From positions 26,235 to 90,234 of the forward strand of contig CALEPV010000066.1 of assembly GCA_937910905.1 (NCBI GenBank): a DNA stretch of 64,000 nucleotides, in the 5' to 3' direction. The notes under the pieces are model-generated. The model had not been told where the DNA came from, did no database searches, and saw only the letters and a list, made by a program, of their open reading frames with translations. Positions within the stretch are counted from its first letter, which is position 1, and the number at the start of each line of letters is the position of its first letter. A program made the position numbers and the translations under genes. Origin of the DNA: an uncultured Prevotellaceae bacterium (GTDB taxonomy: Bacteria > Bacteroidota > Bacteroidia > Bacteroidales > Bacteroidaceae). Positions 40,909 through 49,523 of the stretch are shown here, piece by piece.

Positions 40909-42363
40909 CTATTTCTCTGGTATTTCTGCCAGCAGCGTCTTCAGGAACTCATAGAAGCGGCCTACGGACGGTATGAAGCAGCGTTCATTGGGTGTGTGGG
41001 GCGAGCGCAGTGTGGGCCCGAAGCTGATGAGATCCATGTTGGGATATACTGCGCCTATGATGCTGCACTCCAAGCCGGCGTGCACTACCTCTACCTTGGC
41101 AGGCTTGCCAGACAGACGCTCGTAGAGTGCGGCCATCTGTGCAGCGATGGGCGAGTCGAAGTTAGGCTGCCATGCACCGTACTGTCCGCCGTACTCCACC
41201 TTCATGCCGGCCATGCCGAACACGCTCTCGAATATCTCCTGTTCGAGTTCCAGCTGGCTGTCGCACGACGAGCGGGCCAGTATCAGCACCTCTGCCTGGC
41301 CGCCGCCAATGTTGATGATGGCCAGGTTGGAGCTGGTCTCCACCACGTGGGGGATGCTGGGGATGTTGCGCAGCACACCGTCGTGGCAGGCGAGGATGGC
41401 GGACACGAGGTTGTCCTGTACCTCCTCCGGCACCTGCATAGCGGGCAGTTCTGCGCGCTGCACCTCGATGCAGACCTCATCCTCCACGCCGCGATACTCT
41501 GCAGCGAATGTCTGCTGGCAGTACTCAGCCAGTTCGCGGATGTCGTCCTCATTGTCGGCAGGTATGGTCAGCACCACCTCGGCAGTGCGTGGTATGGCGT
41601 TGCGCATGTTGCCGCCCTTCCATGTGGCCAGGCGCGCGTCGTCGTCCTGAATGGCCTGACGCACCAGCCGTGCCATCAGCTTGTTGGCATTGGCGCGGCC
41701 CTGGTTGATTTCCAAGCCGGAGTGTCCGCCCTTCAGACCGCTGATGGTGATGCGTACGGCGATGTCGTCCTTGTCGGTTTCCACCTCCTTGTAGCCCAGT
41801 GTGGCGGTTACATTCACGCCGCCCGCGCTGCCTATACAGAACTCGCCCTCGCTCTCATGGTCGATGTTCAGCAGTATGTCGCCCTTCAGGGTGTCGGCGC
41901 TGAGGTGGTTCACACCGTACATGCATGTCTCCTCATCGGCAGTAATCAGCGCCTCCAGCGGTCCGTGCTTCAGGGTGTTGTCCTCGAACACAGCCATTAT
42001 AGCAGCTACGCCCATGCCGTCGTCCGAACCCAGCGTGGTGCCCTTGGCCTTCAGCCACTCGCCGTCAATCCATGTTTCGATGGGGTCGGTCTCGAAGTTG
42101 TGTGTGCTCTCGTCGGTCTTCTGCGGCACCATGTCCATATGTGCCTGCATGGTGCAGACTTTGCGGTTCTCCATGCCGGGCGCTGCGGGCTTGTGCATCA
42201 CGATGTTCTCGGCATTGTCCTTGTAGGCTTCGATGCCGCGCTCCTTTGCCCAGTCGAGCAGGAACTGCTGTATTTTCTCCAAGTGTCCGCTTGGGCGTGG
42301 CACCTGTGTCAGCTTGTAGAAGTTGCCAAATATGGCTTTTGGTTCAAGGTCGTGAATAGTCAT
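40909..42363 (-). CDS. pepD: Aminoacyl-histidine dipeptidase PepD (M20 family)
   Basis: A 484-residue cytosolic M20/M28-clan dipeptidase that cleaves Xaa-His and other dipeptides. Metal-site motifs are MQAHMDMVPQ (His, Asp), GSDDGMGVA (bridging Asp) and ITADEETCMYG (catalytic Glu pair); NIDHESEGEFCIG and VVHAGLECS carry further ligands. The lid domain lies in the middle (SGLKGGHSGLEIN). The length is that of E. coli PepD. It starts 13 bp after the stop of the flippase-like gene, suggesting co-transcription. Confidence 0.94.
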   Translation of the reverse strand: MTIHDLEPKAIFGNFYKLTQVPRPSGHLEKIQQFLLDWAKERGIEAYKDNAENIVMHKPAAPGMENRKVCTMQAHMDMVPQKTDESTHNFETDPIETWIDGEWLKAKGTTLGSDDGMGVAAIMAVFEDNTLKHGPLEALITADEETCMYGVNHLSADTLKGDILLNIDHESEGEFCIGSAGGVNVTATLGYKEVETDKDDIAVRITISGLKGGHSGLEINQGRANANKLMARLVRQAIQDDDARLATWKGGNMRNAIPRTAEVVLTIPADNEDDIRELAEYCQQTFAAEYRGVEDEVCIEVQRAELPAMQVPEEVQDNLVSAILACHDGVLRNIPSIPHVVETSSNLAIINIGGGQAEVLILARSSCDSQLELEQEIFESVFGMAGMKVEYGGQYGAWQPNFDSPIAAQMAALYERLSGKPAKVEVVHAGLECSIIGAVYPNMDLISFGPTLRSPHTPNERCFIPSVGRFYEFLKTLLAEIPEK

Positions 42364-42376
42364 ATTGCTAAAGGTA

Positions 42377-43396
42377 TTATGTTGATATTGTTTGTCTTGT
42401 CATTGCCAGCGCGACAGCCGCCACTACTCCCAGCAGCGCCACGAGCATGGTCTGTATGGTGTGTACCACCAGCACGAACATCGCTCCGCTGACGCTGGCC
42501 ACACCGTAGATCATCAGCACCGTCTTCACGGCGAAGTGCCAGGGACCGGCGCCGTTGGGCGTGGGCACAAGCACGGCGAAGGTGCCTACCACGAATGCCA
42601 CAACAGCGACCTCCACTGGCAGGCCGGCTGTGAAATCGAAGCAGAAAAACGTGAGGTAGAAGTGCAGGAAGTAGGCCACCCAGATGCTCACGCTGTACAG
42701 CAGGTAGAGCCAGAGGCGCTCCACATGGCGCACTGACATCAGGCCTTCCCACAATCCGTGCAACGTGGTCTTCTGTCGGGACAGCCAGTTGAGGCGGTGC
42801 AGCAGGTATATGGCTGTGATGACTATCACCAGCAGGCAGGCAGCGGTGACGATGTATCCCGTGGTGGTGAACTGCGACAGTACGGCTGTAAGATTCATGC
42901 CCGTGCGCTCCACGAAGGCCATGAATGCAGTAATCTGCATCACAATCACTACTGCCGACATCAGTGCAACAATAATCATGTCGACCACTCGCTCGGTGAC
43001 CACCGTGCCCAGGCTCCGGCTGAACGGTACACCGTCATAGCGCGACAGCACTCCGCACCTCAGCACCTCGCCCACGCGCGGCACCACCAGGCTGGTGGCG
43101 TAGCTCAAGAAGATAGCATTGGTCGTGGTGGAGATTCGTGGCCGATAGCCTGTGGGCTGCAGGGATTGCCGCCACCGCAGCGCGCGGAGCCACTGTGCCG
43201 CTATACCAAATGGTAGTGAAACTACCATCCAGCTCCAGTGCATATCCTGCCGCACAATCGTCATCAGTGACGACCAATCCAGCCCACGGTACATCCACCA
43301 TAATATAAGACCGCCCATGAGGAAGGGCATGAGGATTTTCAATATGCGGGCTAATGAATTCAATGGATAAACACTGAGTAATAATTGGAGTTTCAC
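42377..43396 (-). CDS. UPF0104/LPG-synthase-type transmembrane protein (flippase-like)
   Basis: A 339-residue polytopic protein with about eight helices, of the family that resembles the flippase half of lysylphosphatidylglycerol synthase MprF. Markers are LPFGIAAQWLRALRWRQSL, NAIFLSYATSLVVPRVGEVLRC, VVTERVVDMI and LVPTPNGAGPWHFAV. It has no aminoacyltransferase half, so it probably moves or binds a lipid; the substrate is unknown. The chosen ATG at 43396 abuts the ksgA promoter on the other strand. A TTG start (LNSLARILKI) 12 codons in would also fit the family. Confidence 0.82.
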   Translation of the reverse strand: MKLQLLLSVYPLNSLARILKILMPFLMGGLILWWMYRGLDWSSLMTIVRQDMHWSWMVVSLPFGIAAQWLRALRWRQSLQPTGYRPRISTTTNAIFLSYATSLVVPRVGEVLRCGVLSRYDGVPFSRSLGTVVTERVVDMIIVALMSAVVIVMQITAFMAFVERTGMNLTAVLSQFTTTGYIVTAACLLVIVITAIYLLHRLNWLSRQKTTLHGLWEGLMSVRHVERLWLYLLYSVSIWVAYFLHFYLTFFCFDFTAGLPVEVAVVAFVVGTFAVLVPTPNGAGPWHFAVKTVLMIYGVASVSGAMFVLVVHTIQTMLVALLGVVAAVALAMTRQTIST

Positions 43397-43404
43397 TACC
43401 TTTG
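43397..43404 (+). promoter_or_regulatory. ksgA promoter, -7 box
   Basis: TACCTTTG lies 30 bp before the ksgA start and directly abuts the start of the divergent membrane-protein gene. Confidence 0.6.
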
Positions 43405-43433
43405 TGCCGCAAATTTACAATTAATTCCACTGA

Positions 43434-44252
43434 ATGAGAGCAGTAAAGGCAAAAAAGTTTCTTGGACAACACTTTTTGACAGACCTGGCGACGGCCCGCC
43501 GCATAGCCGACACCGTCGATGTGCGGCCTGACCTACCCGTTCTGGAGGTCGGCCCGGGTATGGGAGTGATGACTCAATACCTCGTGCAAAAGCCTCGAAC
43601 ACTGAAGGTTGTGGAGATAGACTACGAGAGCGTGGACTATCTGCGGCACACCTATCCAGACCTGGAGGACAGCATCATCGAGGACGACTTCCTGAAGATG
43701 CACCTAGAGAATACCTTCGGTGGCGCACCCTTCGTGCTGACGGGCAACTATCCGTACAACATCAGCAGCCAGATATTCTTCAAGATGCTGGACTATCGTG
43801 ACCTGATTCCGGTGTGCACGGGCATGATACAGAAGGAGATGGCCGAGCGGCTGGTGGCCAAGCCCGGCACCAAGGCCTATGGCATACTGAGCGTGCTCAT
43901 CCAGGCTTGGTACTCGGTGGAGTATCTCTTCACTGTGGAGCCTAATGTGTTCAACCCGCCGCCCAAGGTGCGCAGTGCCGTGGTGCGCCTGACGCGCAAC
44001 GATGTCGGCAATCTGGGTTGCGACCACAGGCTGTTCCGCCGTGTGGTCAAGACCACCTTCAATCAGCGCCGCAAGACGCTGCGCAACAACCTGCGCCCGT
44101 TGCTGGCCGAGCTCGATGCCGAAGCTGGTGTCGCAGGTGACCACAGCGCGTTCCTGGCCAACCCGCAGTTCGACCTGCGATCAGAGCGGCTGACCGTCCA
44201 GCAGTTCGTCGACCTGACCAACGCCGTGCAGCAGGAAGTGCAGGCAAAATAA
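43434..44252 (+). CDS. ksgA: 16S rRNA dimethyladenosine transferase KsgA (RsmA)
   Basis: KsgA (272 residues) dimethylates A1518 and A1519 of 16S rRNA in late 30S assembly. The N-terminal KKFLGQHFLTD and SAM loop VLEVGPGMGVMTQYL are present. The catalytic NYPYN motif lies in LTGNYPYNISSQIFFKML. The C-terminal domain has FNPPPKVRSAVVRL and TTFNQRRKTLRNNL. The start MRAVKAKKFLG is the usual family start. The stop is followed within 3 bp by the first unit of repeat array 4, shared with convergent argG. Confidence 0.95.
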   Translation: MRAVKAKKFLGQHFLTDLATARRIADTVDVRPDLPVLEVGPGMGVMTQYLVQKPRTLKVVEIDYESVDYLRHTYPDLEDSIIEDDFLKMHLENTFGGAPFVLTGNYPYNISSQIFFKMLDYRDLIPVCTGMIQKEMAERLVAKPGTKAYGILSVLIQAWYSVEYLFTVEPNVFNPPPKVRSAVVRLTRNDVGNLGCDHRLFRRVVKTTFNQRRKTLRNNLRPLLAELDAEAGVAGDHSAFLANPQFDLRSERLTVQQFVDLTNAVQQEVQAK

Positions 44253-44254
44253 AC

Positions 44255-44354
44255 ACACCGCGGTGCACCAAAAGTTGCACCGCGGTGTAAGTCTAGTTGC
44301 ACCGTGCTCCAGCTATCGCTGCACCGCGGTCCAACTCATGTTGCACCGTGCTGC
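44255..44354. repeat. 22-bp palindromic repeat array, locus 4 (ksgA/argG convergent gap)
   Basis: Five units with cores at 44255, 44277, 44299, 44321 and 44343, an exact 22-bp period. Unit 1 (ACACCGCGGTGC) and unit 2 (GCACCGCGGTGT) are perfect reverse complements of each other although neither is itself a perfect palindrome. Units 3-5 are GCACCGTGCTCC, GCACCGCGGTCC and GCACCGTGCTGC. The array fills most of the gap between two convergent stop codons. Confidence 0.92.
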
Positions 44355-44378
44355 AACTTTAAGCGTGCTGTGCTGTGC

Positions 44379-45602
44379 CTATCGCTGCTCGTCGGGATGT
44401 ACGCCGTAGTACACTCGCAGCGGGGTGGAGAGCACCTTGATGAAGCCCTTTGCTTCGTCGGCTGTCCAGCCTGTCTGAGTCTCGCCGTACTCGCCGAGCT
44501 TGCTCTTCTGCAGGTCGTTGGGGCTGTCCACACCTACGGTGTCGAATCCCAGTGGACGCAGGCGCAGTATGGCTGTTCCGGTCACGTTGCGCTGCGACGA
44601 GGTCAGCATGGCCTCGATGTCGGGCATCACGGGCTCCAGATACTGGCTCTCGTGGAGGAACATGCCGTACCAGTTGGCCACCTGGTCCTTCCAGTACTGC
44701 TGCCACTTGGATAGCGTTGATTTCTCCAGCAGGCGGTGAGCCTCGATGATGAGCTTGGGTGCTGCAGCCTCGAATCCCACACGGCCCTTGATGCCTATGA
44801 TGGTGTCTCCGACGTTGCAGTCGCGGCCTATGGCATACGATGCACCAATCTCTTCAATCTTCTGTATGGCCTTCACCTTGTCGTCGAACTGCTCGCCGTT
44901 CACAGCTACAACCTCACCCTTGTCGAAGGTGATCTTCAGCAGCGACTCGTCCTGACGTGTCACGTGTTTCAGATAAGCCTCTTCGGGCAGGCCCTGTGCC
45001 GGGTCGAGAATCTCGCCGCCGCAGATGCTGGTGCCCCAGATACCCACGTTGTAGGAGTACTTCAGCTTGGCGAAATCTGCGTTGAATCCGTGTGCGTTGA
45101 GGTAGTCCACCTCCTCCTTGCGCGTGAGCTTGCGGTCGCGTGTCAGTGTTATAATCTCCACTCCTGGCGCCATCACGAGGAATGTCATGTCGAAGCGGAT
45201 CTGGTCATTACCGGCACCGGTCGAACCGTGGGCTATGGCATCGGCACCGATCTCGCGTGCATAGCGGGCTATGGCCAGTGCCTGAAATATGCGCTCTGAC
45301 GACACCGAGATGGGGTAGCAGTTGTTGCGCATCACGTTGCCGAACACCATGTACTTCAGCGACTTCTCGTAGTACTCTTGTGTCACATCGAGCGTCACGT
45401 ACTGCTTGGCGCCCAGCTTGTAGGCATTCTCTTCGTTCTGCTTCAGTTGTTCAGCGCTGAAGCCGCCAGTGTTGGCACATGCTGCATATACCTCGTAGCC
45501 TTTCTCCTTGGCCAGGTACATCACGGTGTAGCTCGTATCAAGGCCGCCCGAAAAAGCGACGACGACCTTCTTGGCCTTGCTTGTTGGTTGGTTCTCGTTC
45601 AT
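44379..45602 (-). CDS. argG: Argininosuccinate synthase
   Basis: ArgG (407 residues) joins citrulline and aspartate using ATP, the penultimate step of arginine synthesis. The N-type ATP pyrophosphatase loop is VVVAFSGGLDTSYTVMYLA. Citrulline/aspartate-site motifs include HGSTGAGNDQIRF and GIKGRVGFEAAAP. The length is normal. It lies 34 bp after the GNAT gene, completing an argR-GNAT-argG unit. argC and argD, which usually follow in Bacteroides, are not here; the array-4 repeats and ksgA come next. Confidence 0.95.
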   Translation of the reverse strand: MNENQPTSKAKKVVVAFSGGLDTSYTVMYLAKEKGYEVYAACANTGGFSAEQLKQNEENAYKLGAKQYVTLDVTQEYYEKSLKYMVFGNVMRNNCYPISVSSERIFQALAIARYAREIGADAIAHGSTGAGNDQIRFDMTFLVMAPGVEIITLTRDRKLTRKEEVDYLNAHGFNADFAKLKYSYNVGIWGTSICGGEILDPAQGLPEEAYLKHVTRQDESLLKITFDKGEVVAVNGEQFDDKVKAIQKIEEIGASYAIGRDCNVGDTIIGIKGRVGFEAAAPKLIIEAHRLLEKSTLSKWQQYWKDQVANWYGMFLHESQYLEPVMPDIEAMLTSSQRNVTGTAILRLRPLGFDTVGVDSPNDLQKSKLGEYGETQTGWTADEAKGFIKVLSTPLRVYYGVHPDEQR

Positions 45603-45636
45603 TGTGTTGTATGATGTTTGTTTATGTGCTTGTTGC

Positions 45637-46287
45637 TCAGTCGCGCAGCTCTGCGCTGTGCGATACTTTTCCTTCCAGACGGTTAATGCGGTCTATGACG
45701 CTCTGCGGAATCTTGGCGGGCAGGTGCTCTTCGGGATCGAACAGCATTGCGGTGCAGATGCAGAACTTGCGGTTGCGCTCGCGCAGCACGTTGATGTTCA
45801 CGCAGCCCTCGCATCCGCGCCAGAAGGCTTCATCGTCGGTCAGGTCGTCGAAGGTCACGGGCAGATAGCCCAGCTGTGTGTTCATCTTCATCACGGCCTT
45901 GCCGCTGGTCAGCGAGAATATCTTGGCATGAGGCCAGCGCACGCGTGCCAGCGAGAACGTCATGTTCTTGATGCGCTTGGCTATGCCCAGCCCACGGTAC
46001 TTCGGACTGACTATCAGACCTGACGTGGTCACGTACTTCTTGTCGCCCCACGTCTCTATGTAGCTGAAGCCAGCGAAGTCGTCGCCGCAGAGGGCGATGA
46101 CCGCCTTGGCCTCGCGCATCTTTGTGGCTACGTACTCGTGCGTGCGCTTGGCGATACCCGTGCCGCGCACCTTGGCGGCTTCGGCTATGGTGTCCAGTAT
46201 GGTATCAACATAGCACTCGTGGCTCTCATCGGCCACCAGAATGCTTATGTCATCCGGCTTGACAGCCGTTTCTTCGGTAGAACTCAT
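45637..46287 (-). CDS. GNAT acyltransferase of the arginine operon (candidate N-acylglutamate synthase)
   Basis: A 216-residue GNAT protein. The acyl-CoA loop is VSPKYRGLGIAKRIKNMTF (R-x-x-G-x-G/A, about residues 96-114). Before it lies a GTGIAKRTHEYVATKMREAKAVIAL segment. The C-terminus carries several cysteines (GCEGCVN, FCICTAM). Its ATG overlaps the argR stop by 4 bp, and argG follows. Homologues in the same place in Bacteroides are thought to acylate glutamate at the start of arginine synthesis, where a succinyl route is used. The function here is therefore inferred from position plus fold, not from a specific motif. Confidence 0.78.
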   Translation of the reverse strand: MSSTEETAVKPDDISILVADESHECYVDTILDTIAEAAKVRGTGIAKRTHEYVATKMREAKAVIALCGDDFAGFSYIETWGDKKYVTTSGLIVSPKYRGLGIAKRIKNMTFSLARVRWPHAKIFSLTSGKAVMKMNTQLGYLPVTFDDLTDDEAFWRGCEGCVNINVLRERNRKFCICTAMLFDPEEHLPAKIPQSVIDRINRLEGKVSHSAELRD

Positions 46288-46763
46288 TGTTGCAATGACG
46301 GTATAATTTCAGCTATATGGTTCAACAGTTCGCTGCGGTCGGCGCCTTCGGCCATGACTACTATCACTGTGTCGTCGCCTGCCACGGTGCCGATAATCTC
46401 AGGAATGGTGTAGTGGTCTATGTCGTAGGCCAGATGTGCGGCATGTCCCGGAGGTGTCTGCAGCACAGCTATATTGCCGCTGAACTTCACGCCCACGGCG
46501 CCCAGCTGGTTCATGCGCTGCACTGTGGCGTGTGTGTCGCTCACGCGGTGGTAGCGCCTCTGCTCCGGTAGCAGGTACACGTATGTGCCGTTGTCGTTCA
46601 GCCCCTTTGCCACACGCAGCTGTCGCAGGTCGCGCGACAGAGTGGCCTGCGTGGTGTTGTAGCCTGCCTGTGCAAGCTCGTCGCGAAGCTCGTTCTGGTT
46701 GGATATCTCGCTGCTGGAAAGTATCATCTTGATGATTTCAAGACGCGAGTCACGTTTGCCCAT
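46284..46763 (-). CDS. argR: Arginine repressor ArgR
   Basis: ArgR (159 residues) is the hexameric arginine-sensing repressor. The N-terminal winged helix includes SNQNELRDELAQAGYNTTQATLSRDLRQL (about residues 18-46). The C-terminal oligomerisation and arginine-binding domain has GNIAVLQTPPGHAAHLAYDID and the GTVAGDDTVIVV motif. It is the first gene of argR-GNAT-argG. Its promoter region carries palindrome-like sequences that may be its own operators. Confidence 0.94.
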   Translation of the reverse strand: MGKRDSRLEIIKMILSSSEISNQNELRDELAQAGYNTTQATLSRDLRQLRVAKGLNDNGTYVYLLPEQRRYHRVSDTHATVQRMNQLGAVGVKFSGNIAVLQTPPGHAAHLAYDIDHYTIPEIIGTVAGDDTVIVVMAEGADRSELLNHIAEIIPSLQQ

Positions 46764-46801
46764 GGTGGTATACTGTTTGAAAGATTATGCGTTAACGGCT
46801 G

Positions 46802-46809
46802 CAAAGGTA
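46802..46809 (-). promoter_or_regulatory. argR promoter, -7 box
   Basis: The minus strand reads TACCTTTG, 39 bp upstream of the argR ATG. It is divergent from the thiamine-receptor promoter. Confidence 0.6.
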
Positions 46810-46829
46810 GCGTAATTATTCCATTCGAG

Positions 46830-46876
46830 CTGCATAAAAACATAAGTTTATTGCGCACAGTGCATAATTTTATGAG
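46830..46876. promoter_or_regulatory. Candidate ARG boxes between argR and the thiamine operon
   Basis: Two AT-rich imperfect palindromes, TGCATAAAAACATAAG near 46831 and TGCATAATTTTATGAG near 46860, loosely resemble the ArgR operator consensus (TGAATwwwwATTCA). They are upstream of the argR -7 box and spaced about 29 bp apart. Operator sequences in Bacteroidetes are poorly known to me, so this is inference. Confidence 0.35.
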
Positions 46877-46893
46877 GTATATTGCAATTATTG

Positions 46894-46901
46894 TACCTTT
46901 G
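46894..46901 (+). promoter_or_regulatory. -7 promoter box for the thiamine uptake operon
   Basis: TACCTTTG lies immediately before the TPP riboswitch, so the riboswitch would begin near the 5' end of the transcript. Confidence 0.6.
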
Positions 46902-46908
46902 CAGCGAG

Positions 46909-46996
46909 TTATCAAGGGGTGTCCTTCCAGCTTGGGAGGACTGAGATTATACCCTCTGTACCTGATGCGGGCAATGCCGACGTAGGGATGGATAGT
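46909..46996 (+). ncRNA. TPP riboswitch (THI element)
   Basis: The conserved thiamine pyrophosphate aptamer elements are in order: GGGGTG (46916), CTGAGATTATACCC (46941), CCTGATGCGGGCAATGCC (46961) and CGTAGGGA (46981). The helix closing the aptamer is TATC with GATA. It lies 69 bp before the receptor start codon. The spacer holds a GC-rich hairpin (GCAGC/GCTGC near 47010-47024) and a CCCCTT that can pair with the AAGGGG at the aptamer's 5' side, a possible expression platform. Confidence 0.93.
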
Positions 46997-47064
46997 GTAA
47001 GCTTTAGAGGCAGCCGCGGCGCTGCGCCCCTTTATTGTTGAACAATATTAATAATAAAGGAACA

Positions 47065-49515
47065 ATGACAACAAGACAATTCGTGACCACCATGATGCTG
47101 GCTGTAGGTGCTACGGCTGGCGCGCAAACTGATTCGCTGCGTCTGGAACAGATGCAGGAAGTGGTGGTGAGTGGTGTCAGGGCACAGAAGGATGCCCCCT
47201 ACGCCGTTGCCAACATTCGCAAGCAGGAGCTGCAGCAGTTCAGCACCACCACGCGTGAGCTGCCCCACCTCTTCGCCCGCACACCGGGCATAGTAGCCTG
47301 GAGCGAGAACGGAATCGGCACCGGTACCACCTACATGCGCATCCGTGGCGCCGGCGACTCGCGCATCAACGTGACGCTCGACGGCGTGCCTCTCAACTCG
47401 CCTGAGGACCAGTGCGTGTTCTGGGCCAACATGAACAGCTATGCATCGCTGCTCGGCTCGGTGCAGATACAGCGCGGCGTGGGTACGTCGACCAACGGCG
47501 ACGGAGCCTTTGGCGGTACCATAGCCCTGAGCACGGCAGCGCCCAGCTACGTGCCGACTGGCGAGGTGAGCGTGCAGTACGGCTCCTACAACACTTGGCG
47601 CGCAGGCGGCAGCTTCTCTACAGGCCTGCTCTACGACCAGCTGATCATCGATGGAGCATACCACCACACCGCTACCGACGGCTTCATGCATGGTACCGAC
47701 GGGCGAAGCGGGTCGTACTACGGTGGCATCACATGGCTCGTCACACCGCGGCTCACGATACGCTACAAGAATATAGGCAACTACGAGAAAACGGGTCAGG
47801 CATGGAACGGTGCCACGGCCGGCAACGACGACAGCAGTCTGATGGACGGCATGTACCTGGGTGCCACAGGCATCAAGACCTACAAGGATATGTACGATGC
47901 AGGGCTTGGCCGGTACAACTCGCTCTATGAGCAGATAGTGTACGATGCCGACAACTGGGCCTTCCCACAGAACGCTGACGGCACATACCAGACCCAGCGT
48001 TACCAGATGGCCGACGGCTCGCTGTGGCGTCGCACCACCGACAACTTCTGGCAGGACCACAACATACTCTCGGCCGTGTTCGACATAGACCAGCACTGGA
48101 CGGCTACGGCATCGCTGCACTACACCCACGGCTACGGCTACTACGATGAGTTCCGCCCCAACAACAAGCTGCCCAAGAAGTTCGGCATCAATGTGTTCGA
48201 CGCCAGCGGAGACCAGTTCAGATCCGATGTGGTGCGGCAGAAAGGCTTGCGGCAGGATGCCTACGGGCTGGTGGGTAACGTCAACTACCGCGACTCGCAC
48301 TGGGATGTGGTGGGAGGCCTGTCCATGCAGAGCTTCGAAGGCAACCACTTCGGATATGTCACATACATAAAGGATGCGGCAACAGCAACCGCCTATCTGG
48401 CTGGTGGCAAGTATCGCTACTACGACTCCGACGCCACCAAGAACGATGCCAACATATACGCTAAGGCCGCTTACCGCTTCGGTGGAGGCTGGTCGGCATT
48501 TGGCGACGTGCAGTTCCGCCACGTAGGTTTTCTCACCAACGGCGTTAACGACCGCTTCGTCAAGCTGGCCGACGGTACCTATACCAACCAGCTGCTCAAC
48601 GTGTCGAAGCAGTACAACTTCTTCAATCCGAAGGTCGGCACGAGCTGGACACGCGGCGGTCACCATGCCTATGCATCATTTGCCTTGAGCCACCGCGAGC
48701 CAGAGCGCAACAACTTCACCGACAACTACAACTACCCTGCACCTGTGGCCGAGAGCCTGCTCGACTACGAGGCCGGCTACACCTACACCGCCCGCACATG
48801 GCGCGTGGGAGCCAACCTCTACTTCATGGACTACGACAATCAGTTCGTCCAGACAGGTGCTGAGAGCGACATAGGCGAGAAACTGACTACCAACGTCAAG
48901 GACTCCTACCGCATGGGCGTGGAGCTCACAGCGGGCTGGGACATCACTCCGTGGCTGACCATCGAGGGAAATGCAGCGCTGAGCCGCAACCGTATCAACG
49001 ACTTCGATGAGGTCATTGAGGACTGGCGCGACAAGTATGCCGATGACCCGGCAGCCAACGCTGCAGCGATGGCGCAGTACCACATCGACGGCGACGGCGA
49101 CGGCTTCCGCACCATTCACCACGACGGTTCGACGCTTGCCTTCTCGCCTTCGATGCTGCTCAACGGCTTTGTGGACTTCCATAGCGAGGGCTTCACAGCG
49201 ACATGGCACACGGGCTACGTAAGCCGTCAGTACCTCGACAACAGCGAGGACAAGGATCGCTCACTGCCATCCTACTGCGTGTCCGACCTGCAGCTCAGCT
49301 ACACCCTGCCCATCCATAGTTTCTTCTGCCCAAGGTCCATTATATTCGGTCTGAACGTCAACAACATCTTCAACCACCGCTACGCAGCCAACGGATGGGT
49401 ATACTCGGCCATCGACGAGAAGGACGGCTTCACGCCCGACCACCGTTACTATCAGATAGGCTTCATACCAATGGCAGGCACCACCGTCATGGGTAGTGTC
49501 ACGTTGAAGTTCTAA
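47065..49515 (+). CDS. TonB-dependent outer-membrane receptor, probable thiamine transporter
   Basis: An 816-residue receptor. A short signal peptide ends near ATAGAQ. The TonB-box/plug start is LEQMQEVVVSGVRAQ, and the plug continues with LFARTPGIV, MRIRGAGDSRINVTLDGVPLNSPED and NGDGAFGGTIALST. About 20 beta strands follow, ending in an aromatic C-terminal residue (MGSVTLKF). It lacks the N-terminal carboxypeptidase-like domain of SusC proteins. The upstream TPP riboswitch and downstream PnuT-like transporter point to thiamine or a derivative as substrate. The ATG at 47065 starts the signal peptide; the frame upstream lies in the riboswitch leader. Confidence 0.9.
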   Translation: MTTRQFVTTMMLAVGATAGAQTDSLRLEQMQEVVVSGVRAQKDAPYAVANIRKQELQQFSTTTRELPHLFARTPGIVAWSENGIGTGTTYMRIRGAGDSRINVTLDGVPLNSPEDQCVFWANMNSYASLLGSVQIQRGVGTSTNGDGAFGGTIALSTAAPSYVPTGEVSVQYGSYNTWRAGGSFSTGLLYDQLIIDGAYHHTATDGFMHGTDGRSGSYYGGITWLVTPRLTIRYKNIGNYEKTGQAWNGATAGNDDSSLMDGMYLGATGIKTYKDMYDAGLGRYNSLYEQIVYDADNWAFPQNADGTYQTQRYQMADGSLWRRTTDNFWQDHNILSAVFDIDQHWTATASLHYTHGYGYYDEFRPNNKLPKKFGINVFDASGDQFRSDVVRQKGLRQDAYGLVGNVNYRDSHWDVVGGLSMQSFEGNHFGYVTYIKDAATATAYLAGGKYRYYDSDATKNDANIYAKAAYRFGGGWSAFGDVQFRHVGFLTNGVNDRFVKLADGTYTNQLLNVSKQYNFFNPKVGTSWTRGGHHAYASFALSHREPERNNFTDNYNYPAPVAESLLDYEAGYTYTARTWRVGANLYFMDYDNQFVQTGAESDIGEKLTTNVKDSYRMGVELTAGWDITPWLTIEGNAALSRNRINDFDEVIEDWRDKYADDPAANAAAMAQYHIDGDGDGFRTIHHDGSTLAFSPSMLLNGFVDFHSEGFTATWHTGYVSRQYLDNSEDKDRSLPSYCVSDLQLSYTLPIHSFFCPRSIIFGLNVNNIFNHRYAANGWVYSAIDEKDGFTPDHRYYQIGFIPMAGTTVMGSVTLKF

Positions 49516-49523
49516 GCATCCCT

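Noticed and set aside
40996..42492. 498-codon open frame on the + strand opposite pepD
   Set aside because: It is antisense to pepD, which has all its metal-site motifs; the antisense product has no family features.
47032..48666. 544-codon open frame on the minus strand opposite the thiamine receptor
   Set aside because: It is antisense to a well-supported receptor gene that follows a TPP riboswitch; its sequence is the usual Val/His-rich shadow.
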